Of a DNA stretch of 64,000 nt, positions 34,160-41,998 are shown piece after piece; within the stretch, counting starts at the first letter, position 1, and every line of letters starts with the position of its first letter. The notes under the pieces were generated by a model. The model made no database searches. It was not told the origin of the DNA and was given only the letters and a program-made list of their open reading frames with translations. This DNA comes from Verrucomicrobiota bacterium (GTDB lineage: Bacteria > Verrucomicrobiota > Verrucomicrobiia > Opitutales > Opitutaceae): NCBI GenBank assembly GCA_023457715.1, contig JAEWKR010000009.1, positions 1 through 64,000 of the forward strand. Direction: 5' to 3'. The translations under genes and the position numbers were made by a program.

Positions 34160-35541
34160 GGTCCACCATGAAATACGCCCGTCACTCCTACTCGCCCGTT
34201 CGCCCGCTGGCGGTGCTGCTGGCCAGCGCCGCCCTCCTCGTGGGCGTCGGCCGCGCCTCGGTCGCACCAACGGCCCCGGCGACCGCCACGCCCGTCCCCG
34301 ACTCCCTCGATCTGCGGACGGCGATCCAGTTCGCCCTGGAGAACAACTTTGCGATCCGCCAGGCGCGCGAACGCATCCGCGAGCAGCAAGGCATCGTGCT
34401 CGAAGTCTCTTCCCGCCAGATCCCGAATGTCGGGGCGAACGGCGCCTATCAACTCAACGAGACGGCGATCAGCCAGTCGTTTCCTGCCAGCGATCGTTCG
34501 TGGCAGATCAATGTCACGGCGACGCAGGTGTTGTTCGCCGGGGGCGGGGTCCGTTCCGCAGTCCGCAGCACGCGACTGGCCGAGGAGGCGGCGATTCTCG
34601 AACTCCAGGCCACGATCAACGAGGCACTCCTGGAGGCGCGCACCGCCTTTTACCGGGTGCTGCTCGCCCGGGAGCAGGTGCAGGTGCAGGAGTCGAACCT
34701 GCAGCTGCTCCAGAGCCAGCTTCAGACCGCCACGGATCGGTATCGGGCGGGGACGGTGTCGAGCTTCGAACAACTGCGGGCGGAGGTGGCGGTGGCGAAT
34801 GCCAAGGTGCCTCTGATCACCGCGCGCAACGACTACCGGCTCGCGATGGAAAGCCTTCGCCAGGTCACCGGGTTTACGTCCGCCGACCGTTCCACCCTGA
34901 ACAAGGTGCCCGACTTTGAGGGCACCCTGGAGTTCACGCCCACGCAGTTCGAGCTTCAGTCGGCCTTCGAGGCAGCGCGGGCCAACCGCCCGGACCTCCA
35001 GCGGCTCGAGAAGCTCGTTGAGGCGGGCGAGGAGGGCATTGTGACCGCCCGCTCGGGTTATTACCCGACGATCTCCGCGTTCGGCGGCTGGGCGCTGCGC
35101 AAGGGCACGACCAGCGCGTTCCGCGATTCACCGGAGGGCTTCCTCGGCGGGGTGCAGGGGCAGTGGAATATCTTCGATGGGCGCGCCACCACCGGCCGCG
35201 TGCGGCAGGCGCGCTCCCGCGCGGAGCAGACCCGCCTCGCGCTCGAGGAGGCGCGACTGGCGGTCGACATCGACGTCCGGGCCGCGTTCTCGCGGTGGCA
35301 GGAGGCCAATGAGCTTGTGGAGTCGTCCCAACGCGTGGTCGAACAGGCGAACGAGGCCGTCCGGCTGGCCCAGGCGCGCTACTCGGCGGGCACGAGCACC
35401 CAGCTGGACGTGCTGCAGGCGCAGGTCGAATTGACCACGGCGCGCACCAACCAGCTGCAGGCGTTCTTCAGTTATAACGTGGCCGTGGCGCAGCTCCGCC
35501 GCGCCATGGGTCTGCCCGACGAATTCGTCACCCGCGGCTGA
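34156..35541 (+). CDS. TolC-family outer-membrane efflux channel
   Basis: This is the outer-membrane channel of the tripartite pump, 461 residues with an Ala-rich signal peptide (about residues 15-35; no lipobox). Two OEP repeats are seen: LDLRTAIQFALENNFAIRQA starts the first, and the second contains WNIFDGRATTGRVRQARSRA and EAVRLAQARYSAGTSTQLDV. Long helical stretches match the TolC tunnel. It is last in the marR-adaptor-pump-channel operon, coupled to the pump by a 4-bp overlap. Confidence 0.94.
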   Translation: MRSTMKYARHSYSPVRPLAVLLASAALLVGVGRASVAPTAPATATPVPDSLDLRTAIQFALENNFAIRQARERIREQQGIVLEVSSRQIPNVGANGAYQLNETAISQSFPASDRSWQINVTATQVLFAGGGVRSAVRSTRLAEEAAILELQATINEALLEARTAFYRVLLAREQVQVQESNLQLLQSQLQTATDRYRAGTVSSFEQLRAEVAVANAKVPLITARNDYRLAMESLRQVTGFTSADRSTLNKVPDFEGTLEFTPTQFELQSAFEAARANRPDLQRLEKLVEAGEEGIVTARSGYYPTISAFGGWALRKGTTSAFRDSPEGFLGGVQGQWNIFDGRATTGRVRQARSRAEQTRLALEEARLAVDIDVRAAFSRWQEANELVESSQRVVEQANEAVRLAQARYSAGTSTQLDVLQAQVELTTARTNQLQAFFSYNVAVAQLRRAMGLPDEFVTRG

Positions 35542-35698
35542 ACCCGCCCGCCCGCCCGCCGTACTCACGGCTGCGCGCAGCGACGGCGCTGGGCTCGCCC
35601 GCCGAGAGGACGGGAGGGGCGGGCCCATCGTCCGACGCGGGAGGACTTGCACCCGGGCGAACCCAGCGCACCTTAGGCGTAATCTCCGACCCCGGATC

Positions 35699-38671
35699 AT
35701 GCCACCCCCCGCTTTCCGCTTCCGTTGGTTGCTGATGGCTCTGGCCGTCGGGGTCACGATCGTGGCGATGGGCGGCATTCTGGCCTTCCACAGCGGAGTG
35801 CAAACCTGGACGGCGCAACGGTATCTGCGCGCGCATCCCGAACTCGGCGTGACCGTGGCGCGCGTCGACGCGGGGCTGAACCATGTGCGCCTTCAGGAGC
35901 TCACGGTGACTGAGGGCGGATATCGGGTGGCCATTCCCGAGGCCGAGGCGGAAGTGAGTCTCGTGGACTGGGTGGTCCGCGAACGACTGTCCATCCGGCG
36001 TTTGCGGGTGCGCGATTTTGTCGCCTCGGAACAGGGGCCGCCCGGCGCGGCGGCGTCTGCTTCGAGCGCAGCCGATGCGCCGGCCTTTGCCGGGATTTTC
36101 CCGCGCGAGCCGCTCCCTTTCGACCTGAGCGTCGACCAGGCGCAGCTCCAGGGCAGGCTTCGCGTGCGCGGCGCGGAGGCCACGGTGGACCTGTCGGGGG
36201 GCGGCTTGGGCGCCGGCCGCGAAGGCGCGTTTACGGTCAAGGTGAAGGCGTCGCTGCGCGGGCGCGACGTGCCTACCGTGTCGGCGGAGGGAACCGTTCG
36301 TCTGCGGATGGAGTCGGCTCGTTCCCTGGCGGCGGCCGGAGCCACGATCGAGGCCACGGCCGAGGGAGGCACCCTGGCGGAACCGGTGACCCTCCAGACC
36401 GGGTTCACCGCGGCCCGGGACGGCCGGGACGAGACGTACTCGATCAGCGTGGAGCAGGCCGGCCGGAAACTGGCTTCGATCGACGCGCGGCTTTCGACCG
36501 CCGCGACCACAGCGGTCGCGCGGCTGTCCGGCCAATGGACCCTCGATGTCCGGGACGGCGATCTGGTGCCGTTTGCCCTCGGGCGCGCGATTCCGGCGTT
36601 CGCGGCCACGGGTACCGGAAATTTTGATACCAAGGACGATCTTTCCGCCTGGAACCTCGCCGGCGTGGTCGATGGCCACGTGGAAAATCCGGGGGTGCTG
36701 CTGCCGAAGCTGGCGCCGGTCGGGCCCCTTCGGCTCGTCAGCGCCGTGGACATTGCCGTGGGCGCCGGCGTGGTGACGGTGTCGAAATTCGAGCTGTCTC
36801 TCGGTCGCGACAAACCCGTGGAGGGGGCCGTGGCCGTGGCCGTGCTGCGCGCCCTGCAACCGTTCGCCGTCGAGCCCCGGACCTGGGAGGTGCGGCCCTC
36901 CAATCCGGCAGTCGACCTCGTCTCGATCGCGCTCCAGCAGCTGCCGCTCGCGTGGGTGCGTCCGTTCCTCGGCGCCACGGAAATCGCCGGCGCCGACGCC
37001 ACGGGAGAATGGCTCGTTTCGCCGCGCGCGGGTGGGATCACCTTTCGGACCCGGACGCCGCTGAAGCTCGGAAACCTGGCGGTCCATCATGCGGGTCGAC
37101 CGCTGCTGCGCGAGTTGGATGTCGCCGTCACCGCGGCGGGGGATGTCACCCCGCGGGGGTGGCAGACGGAGCTGAATGCGGTGGCGGGGCAGGGGAGCGC
37201 GAAGAGCCTCTGGCTGCACGCGAAGGCGGGACGGCTCGCGGGCGCCGACGAACCGGTCAAGGCGACGGGGTTGGTGACACTGGATCTTGGCGCCGTGGCG
37301 GCGCAGCCGTTCGCGCGCGAGGTCATCGCGCTCCGGAGCGGCGATGCCTCGATCGAGTTCTCGGGCCACCTGGGCAGCTCCCAGCAGATCCAGGCGGTGA
37401 TCGGCGTGGAAAATCTGGTCGCGTCCGGCCCGAACGCCCCTCCGCTTCCCGGTATGTCCACGACGCTGCGCGCGGAACGGAGGGCTGACGGACGAATCAC
37501 GCTGTCGGCCCCCTTGTTGCTGCACGCGGGCGACCGTCGGTCCGATGTGACCCTGTCGGGCTGGCTGCAACCTGCCGGGGCCGGCGGCACCTTCGAGGTG
37601 ACGCTCGGCAGCGACCGACTGGTGATGGAGGATGCGAAGGCGTATGCCGCGGTCCTGGTCCCCGCGACGCCCACGGTCGCAGCCGAGGGGCCGCCCGCCT
37701 GGGCGCATTGGAGCGGATCCCTGGCGTTGAACTGCAAATCGGTGCTGTATGCGGGCGCGTTTGAGATGACGAATCTCACCGGCACGATTCGACTGCAGGA
37801 CGGGGCGGTGAAATTCGAGCAGGTGCGGGCCGCGGTTGGATCCGGCGAGGCGACCGCCGCAGCGACGCTCGCCGTCGAGCATGAAATCTACGAACCGTTC
37901 CGCCTCGATGCGGATTTCGCGCTGCGCGACTTCGACCCCGGTCCCCTGTTCCAGACGGTGAACCCCCGCCAGCCGCCGACCGTATCCGGCCGGTTTGCGC
38001 TCTCCACCAAGCTGCAGGCGCGCTCGCCGTCGCTCGCGGCGCTGCCGGATGCCGCCCTGGGGGACATTCAGGTTACCAGCCGCGGGGGCGTCTTCCGCGG
38101 ACTGCCGGTCAATGTCGGCAACCTTGTGGAGAACTCGAGCAAACTGGCGGGCTGGCTCGCGGCGGCAGGCGATGCGATCAAATCGCCCTTCGTGGGCAAA
38201 CGGGATTTCGAGGAGATCACGAGCCGATCGCAGGCCGCAAACGAACTGGCGCGGCTGCTTTCTGCCATCGAATACGATCAGCTCTCGCTGCGCATCGTGC
38301 AGGAGGGGCCATTTCACTCCCGGGTGAGGGAGTTCACGCTGATCTCGCCCGAACTCAGGCTGACCGGGACAGGTCTGCTGCGGCGGTCCCCCGGGGAGTC
38401 CCCGCTGACGGAGGTGGTCGAAATGGACCTGCGCTTGAGTGCCCGCGGTCGCGCCGCCGAGTTGATGAAGTATTTGGGAATTTTGGACGACGAGGCAGAC
38501 GCCCTGGGTTACGCCGCCTGCACCCTTCCCATCCGGGTCGAAGGCGCCCTGGACCAGCTCGACACCACGCATCTCAGCAACCGGCTGGTCGCCCTCGCGG
38601 TCGAGAAGACGGGTCTGACCGAAAAGGCCCTCGATTGGATCAACCGCCTCCGCGGCAAGGGCGCGAACTGA
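35699..38671 (+). CDS. Large AsmA/YdbH-like envelope protein
   Basis: The 990-residue protein has one N-terminal membrane helix (WLLMALAVGVTIVAMGGILAF, about residues 10-30); the rest is predicted beta-rich and periplasmic. Repeated strands and a C-terminal block with VTSRGGVFRGLPVNVGNLVE and FTLISPELRLTGTGLL resemble AsmA-like proteins (AsmA, TamB, YdbH), which form hydrophobic grooves bridging inner and outer membranes for lipid movement. The family assignment is by pattern only. It is followed by an acyltransferase/acyl-ligase, consistent with lipid metabolism. Confidence 0.65.
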   Translation: MPPPAFRFRWLLMALAVGVTIVAMGGILAFHSGVQTWTAQRYLRAHPELGVTVARVDAGLNHVRLQELTVTEGGYRVAIPEAEAEVSLVDWVVRERLSIRRLRVRDFVASEQGPPGAAASASSAADAPAFAGIFPREPLPFDLSVDQAQLQGRLRVRGAEATVDLSGGGLGAGREGAFTVKVKASLRGRDVPTVSAEGTVRLRMESARSLAAAGATIEATAEGGTLAEPVTLQTGFTAARDGRDETYSISVEQAGRKLASIDARLSTAATTAVARLSGQWTLDVRDGDLVPFALGRAIPAFAATGTGNFDTKDDLSAWNLAGVVDGHVENPGVLLPKLAPVGPLRLVSAVDIAVGAGVVTVSKFELSLGRDKPVEGAVAVAVLRALQPFAVEPRTWEVRPSNPAVDLVSIALQQLPLAWVRPFLGATEIAGADATGEWLVSPRAGGITFRTRTPLKLGNLAVHHAGRPLLRELDVAVTAAGDVTPRGWQTELNAVAGQGSAKSLWLHAKAGRLAGADEPVKATGLVTLDLGAVAAQPFAREVIALRSGDASIEFSGHLGSSQQIQAVIGVENLVASGPNAPPLPGMSTTLRAERRADGRITLSAPLLLHAGDRRSDVTLSGWLQPAGAGGTFEVTLGSDRLVMEDAKAYAAVLVPATPTVAAEGPPAWAHWSGSLALNCKSVLYAGAFEMTNLTGTIRLQDGAVKFEQVRAAVGSGEATAAATLAVEHEIYEPFRLDADFALRDFDPGPLFQTVNPRQPPTVSGRFALSTKLQARSPSLAALPDAALGDIQVTSRGGVFRGLPVNVGNLVENSSKLAGWLAAAGDAIKSPFVGKRDFEEITSRSQAANELARLLSAIEYDQLSLRIVQEGPFHSRVREFTLISPELRLTGTGLLRRSPGESPLTEVVEMDLRLSARGRAAELMKYLGILDDEADALGYAACTLPIRVEGALDQLDTTHLSNRLVALAVEKTGLTEKALDWINRLRGKGAN

Positions 38672-38745
38672 GGGAGCGGCAAGGGGATGAGGGAAGGGAG
38701 GGACCACCCCTCACTCCCTCACTCCCTCATTCCTCCTACTGCCGC
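38672..38745. repeat. GGGA/CCCTCACT inverted arms after the AsmA-like gene
   Basis: The left arm GAGGGAGCGGCAAGGGGATG...GGGAGGG, loop ACCA and right arm CCCCTCACTCCCTCACTCCC pair well. The octamer words match the element at 15237-15378. The stop codon of the upstream gene overlaps the left arm (TGAGGG). Confidence 0.8.
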
Positions 38746-38824
38746 TGCGTAGCCGCCGCATGCCTCGCCGCAAGAAATGCTTTGAACAACAGCGTTCCGC
38801 ACCAATAAACGGTGCATTGTTTTC

Positions 38825-41053
38825 ATGCCCAGCCTCGCTTACCGCCGGCGCTCATCTCTCCCCGTCTGGATCGAAGCGGTCGCCGTGGCCATCGCTCGTC
38901 TCCTGTACCGGGTGCGATCGAGTGGCACCGAACATTTCCCCTCGACCGGCGGCGTCGTTCTGATCGCCAACCACCTGTCGTATGTGGACGTGGCGGTGCT
39001 GCAACTGGCCTGCCCGCGGCCGATTCGCTTCATCGGGTTCAAAGGGCTGCGGGATCACGGCTTCTTCAATTGGGTGTTCCGGGTCAGCGGCTGTATCGCC
39101 ATCTCCCCGCGGCAGCCGGCGGAGGGATTCAAGCGGGCGGTGAAAGCGTTGCGGGCCGGAGAAGTGGTGTGTCTTTTCCCGGAAGGTCAGATCTCGCGCA
39201 CGGGTCAGCTGATGCAGGTCAAGAAGGGCTTCGAGATCATGGCGCAGCAGGCCAAAGTGCCGGTCGTCGCTGCCGCGATCGACGGCCTTTGGGGCTCGGT
39301 GTTTTCGTTCGCCGGCAACAAGTACCTCTGGAAATCGCCGCGGCTGATGCCGACGTCCGTGTTCGTGGCGTTTGGTCGACCGCGCGCCTTCGACCAGGTC
39401 AACTGCGAGTGGGCCCGAACGGAATTGCTGGACCTCGGCGCGCAGGCCTTCTCCGAGCGGCCGGTGCTCCGGCGTCACCTGGGACGCGAATGTATCCGCA
39501 CGCTAACGAAGCATCCGGGCCATCTGCAGGTGGTGGACCGGACGCTGGATCGTCGCGAGATGAAGAACGGGCAGCTTTATGCGGCGACCGCCGCGTTCTC
39601 GCGTCGCGTCAGGGCGACCATCCCGGAACGTCGCGTCGGCATCGTCTTGCCGCCCGGCGTGGGCTCCTTCGTGGCGAACCTTGCCGTGCTCTGCGCGGGC
39701 AAGATTCCGGTGAACCTGAACTTCACCGCGGGCCGGTCGTCGGTCGAGGCGTCGCTCCGCTTGGGTGGGATCCAGACCATCATCACCGCCGATGCCCTGC
39801 GCACGAAGTTTCCTTCCTTCCCCTGGCCGGAACGGACCCTCGATCTGAAGTCCGAGCTCCTCGCCATGGGAGGCAAGAGGGCCATGTTGCCCTGGCTGCT
39901 CGCCGCGTGGCTCCTCCCCAATCAGTGGTGTGCCGACCTCCTCCAGTTGCCGAGGATCGGCGACCGGGACGAGGCCGGCCTGCTCTTTACCAGCGGCAGT
40001 TCCGGTGAGCCGAAGGGGGTTGTGCTGACCCACCGCAACATCCTCGCAAACTGCGCGCAGATTTCCTCGCTCTCGATCCTGCCGCGGTCGGCGACGTTGA
40101 TCGGGTGTCTGCCGATCTTTCACAGCTTCGGCTTCACGGTGACGCTGTGGTACCCGATCCTGCGTGGTTGCCGTCTCGTGTCGGTCCCGAGCCCCCTGGA
40201 AACGCGCAAGATTGTCGAGGCGATCCGGGATGAAAAGGCGACGGTGCTGGTCGGCGCCCCGACGTTCCTGCGTCCGATCCTCAAGAAGGCGCAGCCGGGC
40301 GAATTGAAGTCGCTGGACCTCGTGGTTGCGGGGGCGGAAAAGCTGCCGGATGATCTGTACCGCGCCTTCCTCGAGACCTTTCACATCGAGATGCTGCAGG
40401 GCTACGGCCTCACCGAGACGACCCCGGTGGCCAACGTGAATCAGCATCACCCGCCGGTGGTCGCGGCCACCAACAGTCCCCAGATCGGCAAGCGGCTTGG
40501 CTCCACCGGCCGGTTGCTGCCCGGGATGACGGCGCGCATCATCGACGTTGATACGGGTGAACTGCTGCCGCTCACCCAGCAGGGCATCGTGCTCCTCCGC
40601 GGCGCGAATGTCTTCGAGGGCTACCTTAACGACCCTCAGAAGACGAAGGACGTTTTTCGCGACGGGTGGTTTGTCACGGGCGACCTGGGGCGATTCGACG
40701 AGGATGGCTTCCTCTTCATCGAGGGCCGGCTGTCACGTTTTTCGAAGCTCGGTGGGGAAATGGTCCCTCACGGCACGGTGGAGCAGAAGATCCTCGATGT
40801 TTTCGGCTGGGAGCAGAACGAAGGCGTCATCCTGATGGTGACGTCCGTGCCGGACGCCGCGAAAGGCGAGGCGCTCGTGCTGCTGACGACCCGCCCCATC
40901 GAGGCCGATCAGCTTCGTCCCCAATTGCTGAACGCGGGGCTGCCTGCGCTCTGGATTCCCCGCGTCGTCCACGTGGTGGAAAAGATCCCCATGCTCGGCA
41001 CCGGCAAGCTCGATCTCAAAGGCTGCCGTGAAATCGCGGTCCGCCTGATGTAG
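38825..41053 (+). CDS. Fused PlsC-type acyltransferase and acyl-ACP/CoA synthetase (Aas-like)
   Basis: The 742-residue fusion resembles Aas, which re-acylates lysophospholipids at the inner membrane. Residues 30-210 form a 1-acyl-glycerophosphate acyltransferase-like domain: IANHLSYVD (HX4D) and LFPEGQISRTG. From about residue 225 an AMP-forming ligase follows: LLFTSGSSGEPKGVVLTHRN (P-loop), the LQGYGLTETTPV motif, DGWFVTGDLGRFDEDGFL and GTGKLDLKG with the C-terminal Lys. E. coli Aas has the same domain order. It probably recycles fatty acids or lysolipids. Confidence 0.9.
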   Translation: MPSLAYRRRSSLPVWIEAVAVAIARLLYRVRSSGTEHFPSTGGVVLIANHLSYVDVAVLQLACPRPIRFIGFKGLRDHGFFNWVFRVSGCIAISPRQPAEGFKRAVKALRAGEVVCLFPEGQISRTGQLMQVKKGFEIMAQQAKVPVVAAAIDGLWGSVFSFAGNKYLWKSPRLMPTSVFVAFGRPRAFDQVNCEWARTELLDLGAQAFSERPVLRRHLGRECIRTLTKHPGHLQVVDRTLDRREMKNGQLYAATAAFSRRVRATIPERRVGIVLPPGVGSFVANLAVLCAGKIPVNLNFTAGRSSVEASLRLGGIQTIITADALRTKFPSFPWPERTLDLKSELLAMGGKRAMLPWLLAAWLLPNQWCADLLQLPRIGDRDEAGLLFTSGSSGEPKGVVLTHRNILANCAQISSLSILPRSATLIGCLPIFHSFGFTVTLWYPILRGCRLVSVPSPLETRKIVEAIRDEKATVLVGAPTFLRPILKKAQPGELKSLDLVVAGAEKLPDDLYRAFLETFHIEMLQGYGLTETTPVANVNQHHPPVVAATNSPQIGKRLGSTGRLLPGMTARIIDVDTGELLPLTQQGIVLLRGANVFEGYLNDPQKTKDVFRDGWFVTGDLGRFDEDGFLFIEGRLSRFSKLGGEMVPHGTVEQKILDVFGWEQNEGVILMVTSVPDAAKGEALVLLTTRPIEADQLRPQLLNAGLPALWIPRVVHVVEKIPMLGTGKLDLKGCREIAVRLM

Positions 41054-41063
41054 GGCGGGGGAA

Positions 41064-41255
41064 AGTATTCAGGGATGCGGGATCCGAGATCCGAGATCCG
41101 GGATGCGGGATCCGGGATACGAGCTCAGGCGTTTCGCATCCCGCATCCCGCATCTCGCATCCCGGATCGCGCATCCCGCATCGCGCATCCCGCATCGCGC
41201 ATCCCGCATCTCGCATCCCGCATCGCGCATCCCGCATCCCGCATCCCGCCTCACG
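41064..41255. repeat. Heptad GCATCCC inverted arms between convergent genes
   Basis: The left arm (41074-41128) is in 7-bp words GGGATGC, GGGATCC, GAGATCC and GGGATAC. The right arm (41134-41250) has about sixteen uninterrupted heptads GCATCCC, GCATCTC or GCATCGC. The arms are complementary and meet around GAGCTCAGGCG. The region separates the Aas-like gene from the leftward secreted protein, whose stop codon lies at the edge of the right arm. Confidence 0.93.
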
Positions 41256-41973
41256 GTTTGCTGGCCGCGAACCGCGTCCACACCTCGTGGATCGGGTCGC
41301 CTTTCGAACTCTTGCCTCGGTGCACCCAGCGGTCCGCCCCGACCTCGGCCTCGAAGCTGAGCTCGGCGCCGACCCGGGACGCATCGCGCGAAAAGAACTC
41401 GATCTTCTCGACGTACTTCCCGTCCTTCAGCGTGTAGGTGCCGCCGCCGGTGCCAGAGAACTCGCCGGTCTCGACGTTGATGGCCACCCACTGAAAGCGG
41501 GTGGCGGTAAGAATTTTCAGTGTCCGGCGGGCCTGCAGCGGCATTGCTCGCATGCCGTCGTCGACCTTCCGCTCCGAAATCCGCCACACGCCCGCCAGCG
41601 GAGCGTTGCCGTCGTCGATCCGACGCCAGTCCTCGGCGGTCCCGTTCTCCTGCACGATCGTCAGCTTCTTGCCATCGCTGGTGATCGTCACCTGGAAGTC
41701 GACCCCCACCTGCGTCGCGTCGCCTGAATCGAACTCGATCCTGCCGGTGGCGATGTCGCCCTTCACGGCGTACGTACCACCGAAGGTGCGGAGAAACTGT
41801 TTTTGGGCCGGATCGTAGATCGCCTGCACCCAGTAGTTTTCGGTCGTGAGATGAATGCGTTTCGGACCATCGCCGCCGCTTTCCCAGGCGCCAAGTAACG
41901 TCGCCGGCGGCGTCTCCGCCGCACGCACGAATGAAACGGCCAGAATCAGAACCAACGTGAACCAGGTTTTCAT
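41251..41973 (-). CDS. Secreted protein with two homologous beta domains
   Basis: The 240 residues start with a signal peptide (MKTWFTLVLILAVSFVRA). Residues about 25-120 and 122-240 are related halves: GAWESGG...FGGTYAV...IEFDSGDATQVGVDF and GVWRISERK...GGGTYTLKDGKYVEKIEFFSRDASRVGAELSF. Each looks like a lipocalin-type small beta barrel. Similar proteins annotated as membrane or secreted protein exist in Bacteroidetes. The function is unknown. It lies 25 bp downstream of the PilB-like gene (41999-44185) on the same strand. Confidence 0.75.
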   Translation of the reverse strand: MKTWFTLVLILAVSFVRAAETPPATLLGAWESGGDGPKRIHLTTENYWVQAIYDPAQKQFLRTFGGTYAVKGDIATGRIEFDSGDATQVGVDFQVTITSDGKKLTIVQENGTAEDWRRIDDGNAPLAGVWRISERKVDDGMRAMPLQARRTLKILTATRFQWVAINVETGEFSGTGGGTYTLKDGKYVEKIEFFSRDASRVGAELSFEAEVGADRWVHRGKSSKGDPIHEVWTRFAASKP

Positions 41974-41998
41974 AGTGGGGTTGACTAAAAAGTCCGGC

